Source of the DNA: Candidatus Izemoplasma sp.
GTDB lineage: Bacteria; Bacillota_I; Bacilli_A; Izemoplasmatales; Izemoplasmataceae
Length of the DNA stretch: 11,476 bases
NCBI GenBank assembly: GCA_007123975.1
Contig: SLFZ01000027.1
Location: 1 to 11,476 of the forward strand
Direction of reading: 5' to 3'
Part shown: positions 1-6,286 of the stretch, piece after piece
How the letters are laid out: each line of letters starts with the position of its first letter
How positions within the stretch are numbered: the stretch's first letter is position 1
Program-made: the position numbers and the translations under genes
Notes under the pieces: model-generated
What the model saw: the letters and a program-made list of their open reading frames with translations, nothing else
Databases searched by the model: none
Told to the model about the DNA's origin: nothing

Positions 1-716
1 AGGGCCTTGCGTTCTTAAAATTCCAAGACGGCGTCAGCGGGTCGGTCGCGAAGTTTTTATCAACCGACGAGACCGATGCCATTCGCGCGAAAACCGGCGC
101 CGATGACGGCGACCTCATCCTGATTGTGGCCGATCAGCTCTCTGTGGTTCGTAAATCGCTCGGACACTTACGCAAACACATTGCCAAAGCCGAAGGCCTC
201 ATCGATGATGAGGTGTTCGATTTCACGTGGATTGTCGACTGGCCGATGTTTGAATACGACGAAGAAACCAAGCGTTATTACAGCCTACACCATCCATTCA
301 CACGCGTGATTGATGCCCATAGGAGTTCGTTCGTGGACAAACCGTTAGACGCCTTGGCGTATTGCTACGACCTTGTGGTCCAAGGCTATGAACTCGGAGG
401 CGGGTCGATGCGGATTCATGAAGAAACCATGCAACAGTCGGTCTTCAGCGTCCTCGGCTTGAGCGAAGAAGAACAAAAGCGTCGCTTCGGGTTCTTCACC
501 GATGCCCTGACCTATGGCACACCACCGCACGGCGGGATTGCCTTTGGGTTCGACCGATTCGTGATGTTGCTTGGGAAAACCAAAAACATCCGCGATGTGA
601 TCGCGTTCCCAAAAACCGCGAGCGCGCAATGCTTGATGACCGGCGCACCCAGCATGATCGACGATGAGCAACTCGCCGTCTTCAAGCCTGAGGACGCTGC
701 CCAAGACGATGAGTGA
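1..716 (+). CDS. aspS: Aspartyl-tRNA synthetase, C-terminal part (5' end outside window)
   Basis: Charges tRNA-Asp with aspartate in the cytoplasm; a class II aminoacyl-tRNA synthetase. The open frame enters from base 3, and about 237 C-terminal residues are visible out of the usual bacterial length near 590. The visible part covers the bacterial-specific insertion (GAD-like) region and the end of the catalytic core. Class II motif 3 is present as GGIAFGFDRFVMLLG, followed by the family-typical IRDVIAFPKTASAQCLMTGAP. The protein ends in an acidic tail and stops with TGA at 714-716. The next gene starts inside its last codons (8-base overlap). An aspS followed by a TcdA-type gene is a known Bacilli arrangement. 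Anticodon-binding and N-terminal catalytic regions are not in the window, so discriminating versus non-discriminating type cannot be judged. Confidence 0.97.
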   Translation, partial: GLAFLKFQDGVSGSVAKFLSTDETDAIRAKTGADDGDLILIVADQLSVVRKSLGHLRKHIAKAEGLIDDEVFDFTWIVDWPMFEYDEETKRYYSLHHPFTRVIDAHRSSFVDKPLDALAYCYDLVVQGYELGGGSMRIHEETMQQSVFSVLGLSEEEQKRRFGFFTDALTYGTPPHGGIAFGFDRFVMLLGKTKNIRDVIAFPKTASAQCLMTGAPSMIDDEQLAVFKPEDAAQDDE

Positions 717-1410
717 TGCGCTCTTTACACGTTCTCGCCCACTGTTCACCGACCAAGGCATAGCGCGACTCAAAGCCTCCACCGTTGCCGTGGTTGGCCT
801 AGGCGGTGTCGGCGGTGCCGCCGCCGACGCCCTTGCCCGCAGTGGCGTTGGGCATCTGGTGCTCATCGATCACGACGTGGTCGAGGAAACCAACCTGAAC
901 CGCCAAATCATTGCCACGCATGACGCCATTGGCACAGAAAAGACCGCGGCGATGGCGGCGCGCGTACAAGCCATCAACCCCACCTGCAAGGTGACGGCGC
1001 TCACGATGATGCTCAACCACGAAACCAAAGAGCGGCTGTTTGACTGTAAACCCGATGTCGTCTTTGACGCGATTGACATGGTTACCTTCAAAATCGACCT
1101 CGTGCGCGAATGCCGCGAGCGACGCATTCCACTGTTGACAAGCTGTGGCCAAGGCAATCGCCTCGATCCGACCGCGGTGCGTATGGGCGATCTCTTTAAC
1201 GTCACCCACGACCCGCTTGCACGAGTGATGCGGGCGCAGCTTCGCCGCGCCGGCATCGACGGCGACGTGCCGTGTGTCTATAGCCTTGAAGCACCACGAC
1301 CCAACCCGCTTTCCCATCCCGCCTCAAGCCCGTTCGTTCCACCAGCGGCCGGCTTGGTGGCGGCCGCAACCATAGTTTCCCATCTCATCGGAAAGGATGA
1401 TTTATTATGA
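709..1410 (+). CDS. tcdA: tRNA threonylcarbamoyladenosine dehydratase (TcdA/YrvM, ThiF-E1 family)
   Basis: An E1-like ATP-dependent enzyme that dehydrates t6A37 of ANN-decoding tRNAs to cyclic ct6A. The 233-residue protein has the Rossmann nucleotide loop GLGGVGG (residues 30-36), the acidic residue of VLIDHD (D54), the NLNRQ arginine segment (61-66) and the AID...K segment (D123, K128). It ends with the FVPPAAGLV-type motif typical of TcdA rather than of ThiF or MoeB, and the zinc CxxC pairs of MoeB/ThiF are absent. I chose ATG 709, which gives an 8-base overlap with aspS; an in-frame ATG at 664 would overlap more and has no better ribosome site. The Shine-Dalgarno match is poor (GAGGA lies about 14 bases upstream), which suggests translational coupling to aspS. 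Its stop overlaps msrA as ATGA. Position after aspS matches yrvM in Bacillus. Confidence 0.92.
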   Translation: MSDALFTRSRPLFTDQGIARLKASTVAVVGLGGVGGAAADALARSGVGHLVLIDHDVVEETNLNRQIIATHDAIGTEKTAAMAARVQAINPTCKVTALTMMLNHETKERLFDCKPDVVFDAIDMVTFKIDLVRECRERRIPLLTSCGQGNRLDPTAVRMGDLFNVTHDPLARVMRAQLRRAGIDGDVPCVYSLEAPRPNPLSHPASSPFVPPAAGLVAAATIVSHLIGKDDLL

Positions 1411-1895
1411 AACGCATCGATTTTGCCGGCGGTTGTTTTTGGGGCGTTGAAGCCTACTTTAAACTGGTGCCCGGCGTCATAGAAACCACCGTGGGATACG
1501 TGGACGGGCCCTCAAAGAATCCCACATACGAACAAGTGTGCGCAGGCAGCGGCCACGCCGAAGCCGTTCGCATCACCTACGACGAGCGGATTGTCACGCT
1601 GCATAAGCTACTCGACCACTTTTTCAACATCGTCGACCCAACGCTTAAAAACCGTCAAGGTCCCGACATTGGCGTGCAGTACCGCACCGGCATCTACAAC
1701 CACCACGAACGCGATGAAGAAACCATCGCCAGTTACTTAAAAGAACTAGAGAAAAAACACAGCTGCCCTATTCATGTCGACGTGAAACGGGATAGCCCAT
1801 TTTACGACGCCGAAGAAGAACACCAAGACTACCTTGACAAGCATGAAAACGGGTATTGCCACGTAAATCTCGCAAGCGTTAAAAACGTGAAGTAG
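1407..1895 (+). CDS. msrA: Peptide-methionine (S)-S-oxide reductase MsrA
   Basis: Reduces the S epimer of methionine sulfoxide in damaged proteins, regenerated by thioredoxin. The protein is 162 residues, a usual length for single-domain MsrA. The catalytic GCFWG motif is at residues 9-13 with the nucleophile C10. Also present are the GHAEAV segment (49-54), the NRQGPDIGVQYRT substrate-pocket block (82-94) and the EEEHQDYLDKHENGYCH C-terminal block. C151 in that last block is a candidate recycling cysteine. No MsrB domain is fused. The start ATG overlaps the tcdA stop (ATGA), with AAAGGATGA a few bases upstream as ribosome site. It is one of two oxidative-damage functions in the window, but it sits in the housekeeping operon and no Per-box-like site was seen next to it. 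Confidence 0.96.
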   Translation: MKRIDFAGGCFWGVEAYFKLVPGVIETTVGYVDGPSKNPTYEQVCAGSGHAEAVRITYDERIVTLHKLLDHFFNIVDPTLKNRQGPDIGVQYRTGIYNHHERDEETIASYLKELEKKHSCPIHVDVKRDSPFYDAEEEHQDYLDKHENGYCHVNLASVKNVK

Positions 1896-1903
1896 GTGAA
1901 ACC

Positions 1904-2374
1904 ATGAAACGCACCGATTACATTTCCTGGGATGAATACTTCATGGGCGTCGCCGCCCTCTCAGCCCAACGCAGCAAAGACCCAGCCACCCAAGTTGGCG
2001 CCTGCATCGTCAACACGAAAAAGCGCATCGTCGGGATCGGCTACAACGGGTTTCCAATCGGCCTCGATGACGACAAATACCCGTGGGAAAAAGACGGAGA
2101 TTTCCTCGACACGAAGTACCCGTACGTCGTCCACGCGGAGCCTAATGCCATCCTTAACAGCACCGTCTCACTCGACGGCGCGACATTGTATGTGACGCTG
2201 TTTCCGTGCCACGAATGCGCGAAGCTGATCATTCAAAGCGGGATTCGCGAGATTGTCTACGTCGAAAACAAGTACCAGGAAAAAGCCAGCGTCAAAGCGT
2301 CGATGCGGATGCTTGAAGACGCCGGCATCGCGATTCGGCAAATGGCGCGCGTGCGGGTGGCTGTCAGCACATGA
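1904..2374 (+). CDS. dCMP deaminase (deoxycytidylate deaminase, eukaryote/phage-like form)
   Basis: Zinc hydrolase converting dCMP to dUMP, which feeds thymidylate synthase. The 156-residue protein shows the cytidine/dCMP deaminase zinc site: HAE (H77, E79) and PCHEC (C102, C105). YNGFP at 47-51 is typical of dCMP deaminases. The stretch from about residue 68 to 125, including LDTKYPYVVHAEPNAI and LFPCHECAKLII, resembles the human DCTD enzyme from memory more than B. subtilis ComEB. Allosteric control by dCTP/dTTP is known for that branch but cannot be shown here. AGGTG at 1894-1898, overlapping the msrA stop, is the likely ribosome site. The stop overlaps the next start as ATGA. A tRNA or guanine deaminase is unlikely given the KYPYVVHAE context. 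Confidence 0.93.
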   Translation: MKRTDYISWDEYFMGVAALSAQRSKDPATQVGACIVNTKKRIVGIGYNGFPIGLDDDKYPWEKDGDFLDTKYPYVVHAEPNAILNSTVSLDGATLYVTLFPCHECAKLIIQSGIREIVYVENKYQEKASVKASMRMLEDAGIAIRQMARVRVAVST

Positions 2375-3420
2375 TGGCGTTTTTAAAGCGCCACCGTCGT
2401 CGCATCGCGTGGTTTGTTTTGCCTTACTTCGCCTTGCTTTTTCTTGCGGCCTACCCGCTCGAAGACTGGCGCATCACGGCCCCAGGCGGTGTCAGCCCTT
2501 TGGAAGAACGGCTGAATCTCCCGGGTTTTGAAACCTACGAACTGAGCGGAACCTACTCCTCAACCTACATCATCGACCCACAACACACGACGTTTTTGCA
2601 GTTGATTTTCGCCACTTTCTCTGAGGCCACGGACGTCTCAGCGGTGCCGATTACATTGCGTGGCGTTAGCCCGTCTGACGAGTTTGAACGGGCCTCCATC
2701 GCCCGGGAAAACGCCGACAACAAAGCCGTGCTTCTCGCCTATTACATGCTCGGTTTTGACATTGAAACGCTTTACACGACCCACAACGTCATCACCTTCA
2801 TCAACCACACCTTCGCCACCGCGCCAGGGTTAAGCATGCGCGATGAAGTGCTCGACATACTTGTGGATGGCACCTCCGTCGGCGATGACCCTACGGCGGT
2901 GGCTTGCGACGTGGCGATGACGATGCTGGTTCGCAAGCACGGCGAAGATGATGTGACCACCGTGCCTGGCATTATCAAGCATCGGGATGAACTCGGACGC
3001 TGCATCTCGTCGATTCGCACCGAGACCTATTACGCGTTGACAGATGAAGCCCCGGTTGACACGGCGCCGACATGGATTGTCGGACCAAGCGGCGGGCTGA
3101 TGATGTTTTTGCAACTGTACGATTCGCTGATTGAAGAAGACCTCCTGCAAGGCCGCCACGTCGCCGGAACCGGCACGCTTTCGCTACGCGTTGAAGAGGG
3201 TGAAGTCATCGGTGTGGTTGGCTCCGTGGGCGGTGTCAAACAAAAAGTCATTGCCGCGGATGCCGCGGGCGCAGAAATTTTCTTCGTACCACCCGGATCC
3301 AACGAGACACTCTATTTACAAGCGCTCGATACGGTTGAACGCTTCGGTTTAAGCATTCAGGTCGTGCGCGTGGAAACCTGGCTTGACGCCATTGCGTACT
3401 TGCGAGGTGAATCGCCATGA
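2371..3420 (+). CDS. Membrane-anchored Lon-type (S16) serine protease, YlbL-like
   Basis: Probable ATP-independent protease with a Lon proteolytic domain facing outside the cytoplasm. The 349-residue protein begins with a basic stretch and one membrane segment (about 11-28). The middle region (about 50-230) is poorly conserved; a weak PDZ-like pattern around 153-170 matches the position of the PDZ domain in YlbL. The S16 domain is at the C-terminus: GPSGGLMM with catalytic S240, HVAGTGTLS (263-271), and GGVKQKVIAADAAGAEIFFVP with catalytic K292. There is no AAA+ domain, so this is not cytosolic Lon. ATG 2371 overlaps the dCMP deaminase stop; a second ATG directly follows at 2374 and could equally be used. 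Downstream it overlaps the membrane gene by ATGA, hinting at a shared envelope job. The substrate is unknown. Confidence 0.85.
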   Translation: MMAFLKRHRRRIAWFVLPYFALLFLAAYPLEDWRITAPGGVSPLEERLNLPGFETYELSGTYSSTYIIDPQHTTFLQLIFATFSEATDVSAVPITLRGVSPSDEFERASIARENADNKAVLLAYYMLGFDIETLYTTHNVITFINHTFATAPGLSMRDEVLDILVDGTSVGDDPTAVACDVAMTMLVRKHGEDDVTTVPGIIKHRDELGRCISSIRTETYYALTDEAPVDTAPTWIVGPSGGLMMFLQLYDSLIEEDLLQGRHVAGTGTLSLRVEEGEVIGVVGSVGGVKQKVIAADAAGAEIFFVPPGSNETLYLQALDTVERFGLSIQVVRVETWLDAIAYLRGESP

Positions 3421-3782
3421 TTCGCCATGTCAAAGAAAAGAAAGCACTTTTCAAAGCCTTCCGTTGGCACGAAATCCTTCGCAGCGTAAGCTTCGCGTTC
3501 CTCATCGCTTGCGTGATTGCGTTGCCGGTGGCGCTGGTGATTGCCAACGCCGTGGTTGTCTGGTTTTGGATGTGGACGCCATGGGCGCTGGTTATTTCTC
3601 TCGCCGCGCTTGGTTTTGGCGCGTTATGGGTCATCATGATTTACGCACTCTTAAATGCTTATCGGCCTGATCACGGGCTTGACCTCACGCGCCGTCGCAC
3701 GATTGACATGCTGGTACTCGGTGTGATTTTCTTTGTTACCGCGCTCATCATCACCTTGGTTATCGTACCCACTTACATGTAA
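3417..3782 (+). CDS. Small multi-pass membrane protein of unknown function
   Basis: I do not recognise this family. It encodes 121 residues with a basic, soluble N-terminus (about 1-20) and three likely membrane helices (about 24-50, 55-80 and 97-118). A charged loop (about 82-95, ending in RRR) separates helices 2 and 3. The first two helices are rich in Ala, Val and Trp. No catalytic motif, signal peptidase site or cysteine pair stands out. The start overlaps the protease stop (ATGA), with GAGGTGA at 3404-3410 as a good ribosome site. lspA follows after a 12-base gap. Its strict coupling to a membrane-anchored protease suggests, but does not show, a partner or regulator role. Real coding is supported by tight operon packing and a coherent membrane topology. 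Confidence 0.8.
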   Translation: MIRHVKEKKALFKAFRWHEILRSVSFAFLIACVIALPVALVIANAVVVWFWMWTPWALVISLAALGFGALWVIMIYALLNAYRPDHGLDLTRRRTIDMLVLGVIFFVTALIITLVIVPTYM

Positions 3783-3794
3783 GGATGTGCTCCC

Positions 3795-4298
3795 ATGAAA
3801 AAAGATTACCGCGTCGGCTTGATGGTTGTTATCGGCCTTGTCTTGCTCGACCAAGCGACCAAATGGATTGCTTCCGCAACCATCGCGCTCGGTGCGAAAC
3901 ACACCGTCATCCCCGGGTTGGTGTATTTCACGCATCACTTGAACGACGGCATGGCTTGGGGCTTGCTCGCGGGTGCTCGGACGTTTTTCATCGCCATCAC
4001 TATTGCCGCGTTAGGTTTGTTTTTATACTTGGCCAAGGATGTCGACTTTAAAACCAAACGCCTGCATTCTTATGGCCTTGCGTTGATTATCGCCGGTGCT
4101 TTAGGGAACTTTATCGATCGCATCCGCACCGGGCTGGTCGTCGACTTCATCGGCTTCGTTCCGCTTGATCTCATCAGCGGCTGGTTGAGTGGGCGCGTGT
4201 TCCCATCCTTCAACGTCGCCGACATGGCATTGGTCTTTGGAATGATTTTCTTCGCCATTGATGAACTCTTTTTCGAACCAAAAAGGAAGCGTGCTTAA
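3795..4298 (+). CDS. lspA: Lipoprotein signal peptidase (signal peptidase II)
   Basis: Integral membrane aspartyl protease that removes signal peptides from prolipoproteins after lipid attachment at the lipobox Cys. The 167-residue protein has the usual length and four predicted membrane helices. Conserved blocks are visible: LLDQATKW (D19, K23) in helix 1, the asparagine of HLNDGMAWG (N50), GALGNFIDR (N105, R109), VVDF with catalytic D117, and FNVAD with catalytic D143. The NDGMAWG block is a variant of the more usual NxGAAFG. The ribosome site AAGGATG (3781-3787) overlaps the upstream stop. The gene is followed after one base by a pseudouridine synthase, the same order as lspA-ylyB in Bacillus. 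Its presence implies that the organism makes lipoproteins. Confidence 0.97.
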   Translation: MKKDYRVGLMVVIGLVLLDQATKWIASATIALGAKHTVIPGLVYFTHHLNDGMAWGLLAGARTFFIAITIAALGLFLYLAKDVDFKTKRLHSYGLALIIAGALGNFIDRIRTGLVVDFIGFVPLDLISGWLSGRVFPSFNVADMALVFGMIFFAIDELFFEPKRKRA

Positions 4299-4299
4299 G

Positions 4300-5214
4300 A
4301 TGAACAAAAGCCACTACACCATCCCTGAATCCCTCGAAGGATTTCGCCTTGACAAAGCCCTGAGCGAAGTCTCTGAGGGTGTGCTCTCACGCAACCGAGC
4401 GGGCACCCTGATTGAACGTGGCGATGTCACCCTTAACGGACAACCCGCAAAACGCAGCACCACCGTGCGTGCGGGTGACAAAGTGGAAGTGACCATCGAA
4501 GAGGCTGAGCCGATGGCGCTTGATCCCGTTGAGATGGCGCTTGAGATTGTGCACGAAGACGACGACATCCTCGTCATCAACAAACCTTCGGGCCTGATCG
4601 TTCATCCCGCCGACACCGTGACTGAACCAACGCTCGTGCACGGGCTTTTGGCGGCGGTCGATGACCTTGGGCGGATCGGCGACACCGTGCGACCCGGCAT
4701 CGTGCATCGCATCGACAAACACACGAGCGGGCTTTTGGTGGTGGCCAAGCACGAGGAGGCGCTAAAAACCTTGCAAAAGGCGCTTCAAGCACGCCACATT
4801 ACCCGCGAATACCTCGCCCTTGTCGAGGGCGTCATCTCCCACAACAAAGGAAAAATCAACGCCCCAATTGGGCGCGACCCAAACAACCGCAAGCGGATGA
4901 CCGTCATCGATGGTGGCCGCGATAGCGTGACCCATTTCGAGGTGGTCGAGCGCTTCGCCGCACACACCTTGATTCGCTGCACGCTCGAAACCGGGCGCAC
5001 CCATCAAATCCGTGTCCACATGCGCTACATCGACCACCCCGTCGTCGGCGACCCGACCTATGGTCGCAGGCACACCGACACCACGCATGGTCAGCATTTG
5101 CATGCGGCGAAACTCACCCTTCCTCATCCAACAACCAACGCCACCATGACCTTTACCGCGCCGCTCCCGGAGCCGTTTGCGGCCTTGCTTGAAAGGTTGC
5201 GTGACGATGCCTGA
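4300..5214 (+). CDS. rluD: RluA/RluD-family RNA pseudouridine synthase (YlyB-like)
   Basis: Isomerises specific uridines to pseudouridine, most likely in 23S rRNA. The 304-residue protein has an N-terminal S4 RNA-binding domain (about 14-70, with RNRAGTLIERGDVTLNG) and the synthase domain. The catalytic block HRIDKHTSGLLVVAK carries D139. LETGRTHQIRVHM (229-241) and HPVVGDPTYG (246-255) complete the RluA signature. ATG 4300 is chosen because AAAAGGAAG (4280-4288) lies at good spacing; the in-frame upstream ATG at 4258 would overlap lspA by about 40 bases. Exact target positions cannot be told from sequence: the family also includes RluC and TruC types, although the S4 domain argues against TruC and RluA proper. 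The symbol is therefore a family-level assignment. The last 8 bases overlap the next gene. Confidence 0.9.
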   Translation: MNKSHYTIPESLEGFRLDKALSEVSEGVLSRNRAGTLIERGDVTLNGQPAKRSTTVRAGDKVEVTIEEAEPMALDPVEMALEIVHEDDDILVINKPSGLIVHPADTVTEPTLVHGLLAAVDDLGRIGDTVRPGIVHRIDKHTSGLLVVAKHEEALKTLQKALQARHITREYLALVEGVISHNKGKINAPIGRDPNNRKRMTVIDGGRDSVTHFEVVERFAAHTLIRCTLETGRTHQIRVHMRYIDHPVVGDPTYGRRHTDTTHGQHLHAAKLTLPHPTTNATMTFTAPLPEPFAALLERLRDDA

Positions 5215-6136
5215 CCTTTATGCGCACATGCGGCTTGCGCGTGAAGCCCTTGGCAATGAGGTCGACGAGGCATGGCTGATGCTTGGGGCGCTCGGCCCCG
5301 ATCCGTTTTATTACGTGCGTTCGCCCAAGCACCGCCGGAAAGCTAGGCGGTTGGGAGATGCGTTTCATGAACGTGACATCAATGCCTTCTTCGCGGCGAT
5401 GATCGACACCATCCAACGCAGTGAGAACCGCGCAGCGCAAAGCTATCTCTACGGGTATTTGACGCATTTCGCGCTCGATGTGGCGGCTCACCCTTTCGTG
5501 CACTACCACGTCGGCGACGAGCGGGTCGAGCCCGGTTCAGACGCCCGCCACCTTCGCTTTGAACGGGCCGTCGACGTCCGTCTTATTCATGAAGACACCG
5601 AGAAGTCGGCCGATCGCGTCGACCTCGCACCGTTTTTTTCACTTCCGCGCGTGCCACGAAAGATAGAACGCTTAATTGATCATGTGGCCCTTGAATGTTA
5701 CGACATCGCCGGGGCCGGCGACATCTTTTCACGCGGTTACCGGCGCATGCGGTTTATTTTCCGGCGGCTTGTCCGCGACCGAAGCGGGTTAAAGACCGTG
5801 TTTCTCAACACAATGGATCGTTTTCGTCGCACCGGGCCACGCTACGTCGATGTGACCTACCGCACCGCCGCCAAAAGCGACTTTGACGTCCTCAACCGCG
5901 ACCGCCGTGTCTGGCGTCACCCCGTCACAGGCGACCCAAGCCGGAAAAGTTTCGACGACCTTTACCTCGATGCCTTTGAAGAAGCGAACCGCTTAATCGC
6001 CTCGGTCAAAGCCCATTTTGACACTGGTGAAACCGTGTTTATACGCACCTTGTTTGGCAACCGTTCGCTTCGTACGGGGCTTGATGCGAACGACAAGCGT
6101 CCGATGCGCATCCGTTATCCGGGTCGGCTCGATTGA
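5207..6136 (+). CDS. Zinc-dependent phospholipase C-like protein (PF00882 type), no signal peptide
   Basis: A 309-residue, mainly helical protein with the pattern of the bacterial zinc-dependent phospholipase C/S1-P1 fold. Candidate metal ligands in order are H7 of MPDLYAH, D32 of GALGPDPFYY, H54 of DAFHERD, H87 and D91 of YLTHFALD, H95 of AAHPFVHY, and H115/E119 of HLRFERAVD. The start of the mature domain coincides with the start of the gene: there is no signal peptide, unlike secreted clostridial toxins, so it is probably cytoplasmic. The C-terminal half is rich in Arg and Asp and I do not recognise it. The ATG lies inside the rluD 3' end (8-base overlap), with GAAAGG about ten bases upstream. 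It is the last gene of the operon, with a terminator 38 bases later. Activity on phospholipids is inferred from the family only. Confidence 0.75.
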   Translation: MPDLYAHMRLAREALGNEVDEAWLMLGALGPDPFYYVRSPKHRRKARRLGDAFHERDINAFFAAMIDTIQRSENRAAQSYLYGYLTHFALDVAAHPFVHYHVGDERVEPGSDARHLRFERAVDVRLIHEDTEKSADRVDLAPFFSLPRVPRKIERLIDHVALECYDIAGAGDIFSRGYRRMRFIFRRLVRDRSGLKTVFLNTMDRFRRTGPRYVDVTYRTAAKSDFDVLNRDRRVWRHPVTGDPSRKSFDDLYLDAFEEANRLIASVKAHFDTGETVFIRTLFGNRSLRTGLDANDKRPMRIRYPGRLD

Positions 6137-6146
6137 CCGAATCCGA

Positions 6147-6173
6147 ATTGTAAAAATTGTAAAAATTGTAAAA
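6147..6173. repeat. Three perfect tandem copies of a 9-bp unit
   Basis: The unit ATTGTAAAA is repeated three times without mismatch, directly abutting the left arm of the terminator hairpin. It lies between the end of the phospholipase-like gene and the terminator. No protein-coding role is likely; short direct repeats of this kind arise by polymerase slippage. Confidence 0.9.
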
Positions 6174-6199
6174 AGCCGTCAACCGTGACGGCTCTTTTT
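6174..6199 (+). terminator. Intrinsic terminator of the aspS-to-phospholipase-like operon
   Basis: A perfect 8-bp stem, AGCCGTCA / TGACGGCT, with a 4-base loop ACCG, is followed by CTTTTT. It ends the long rightward operon. Confidence 0.93.
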
Positions 6200-6227
6200 G
6201 TTCAAAAAATCGTCGCGATGTCAATAC

Positions 6228-6256
6228 TTTAAAAATGAAAAATTCCTCCGTATACT
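6228..6256 (+). promoter_or_regulatory. Predicted promoter of the Y-family polymerase gene
   Basis: A -10 element TATACT (5/6) at 6251-6256 follows a weak -35 TTTAAA at 6228-6233 with 17-base spacing, in an A-rich context. Transcription would begin near 6263, leaving a leader of about 24 bases. No LexA/DinR-type box (CGAAC-N4-GTTCG) is visible nearby. Confidence 0.6.
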
Positions 6257-6284
6257 AAAAACACCATCGATGAGGGGGAATTTT
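6239..6284. repeat. Inverted repeat flanking the polymerase promoter -10
   Basis: The left arm AAAATTCCTCC (6239-6249) is complementary to the right arm GGGGGAATTTT (6274-6284) over 11 positions, ten Watson-Crick and one T-G. The arms are 24 bases apart. The -10 and predicted start of transcription lie between them, and the right arm includes the ribosome binding site. It could be a two-half-site operator in DNA, or a ribosome-site-hiding hairpin in any read-through RNA. Confidence 0.7.
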
Positions 6285-6286
6285 CC

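Noticed and set aside
664..708. Earlier ATG for tcdA
   Set aside because: It would add 15 unconserved residues from within aspS and has no better ribosome site than ATG 709.
345..866. Long leftward open frame antisense to aspS and tcdA
   Set aside because: It lies over two confidently identified rightward genes, has no ribosome site or recognisable domain, and such antisense frames are common in GC-rich coding DNA.
799..1317. Leftward open frame of about 170 residues antisense to tcdA
   Set aside because: The rightward frame carries the full TcdA motif set; the antisense product has no coherent fold pattern.
4762..5127. Leftward open frame antisense to the pseudouridine synthase gene
   Set aside because: It mirrors conserved RluD-family motifs on the plus strand and has no supporting signals.
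6147..6173. CRISPR-like repeats
   Set aside because: Units are 9 bp, directly adjoining and without spacers.
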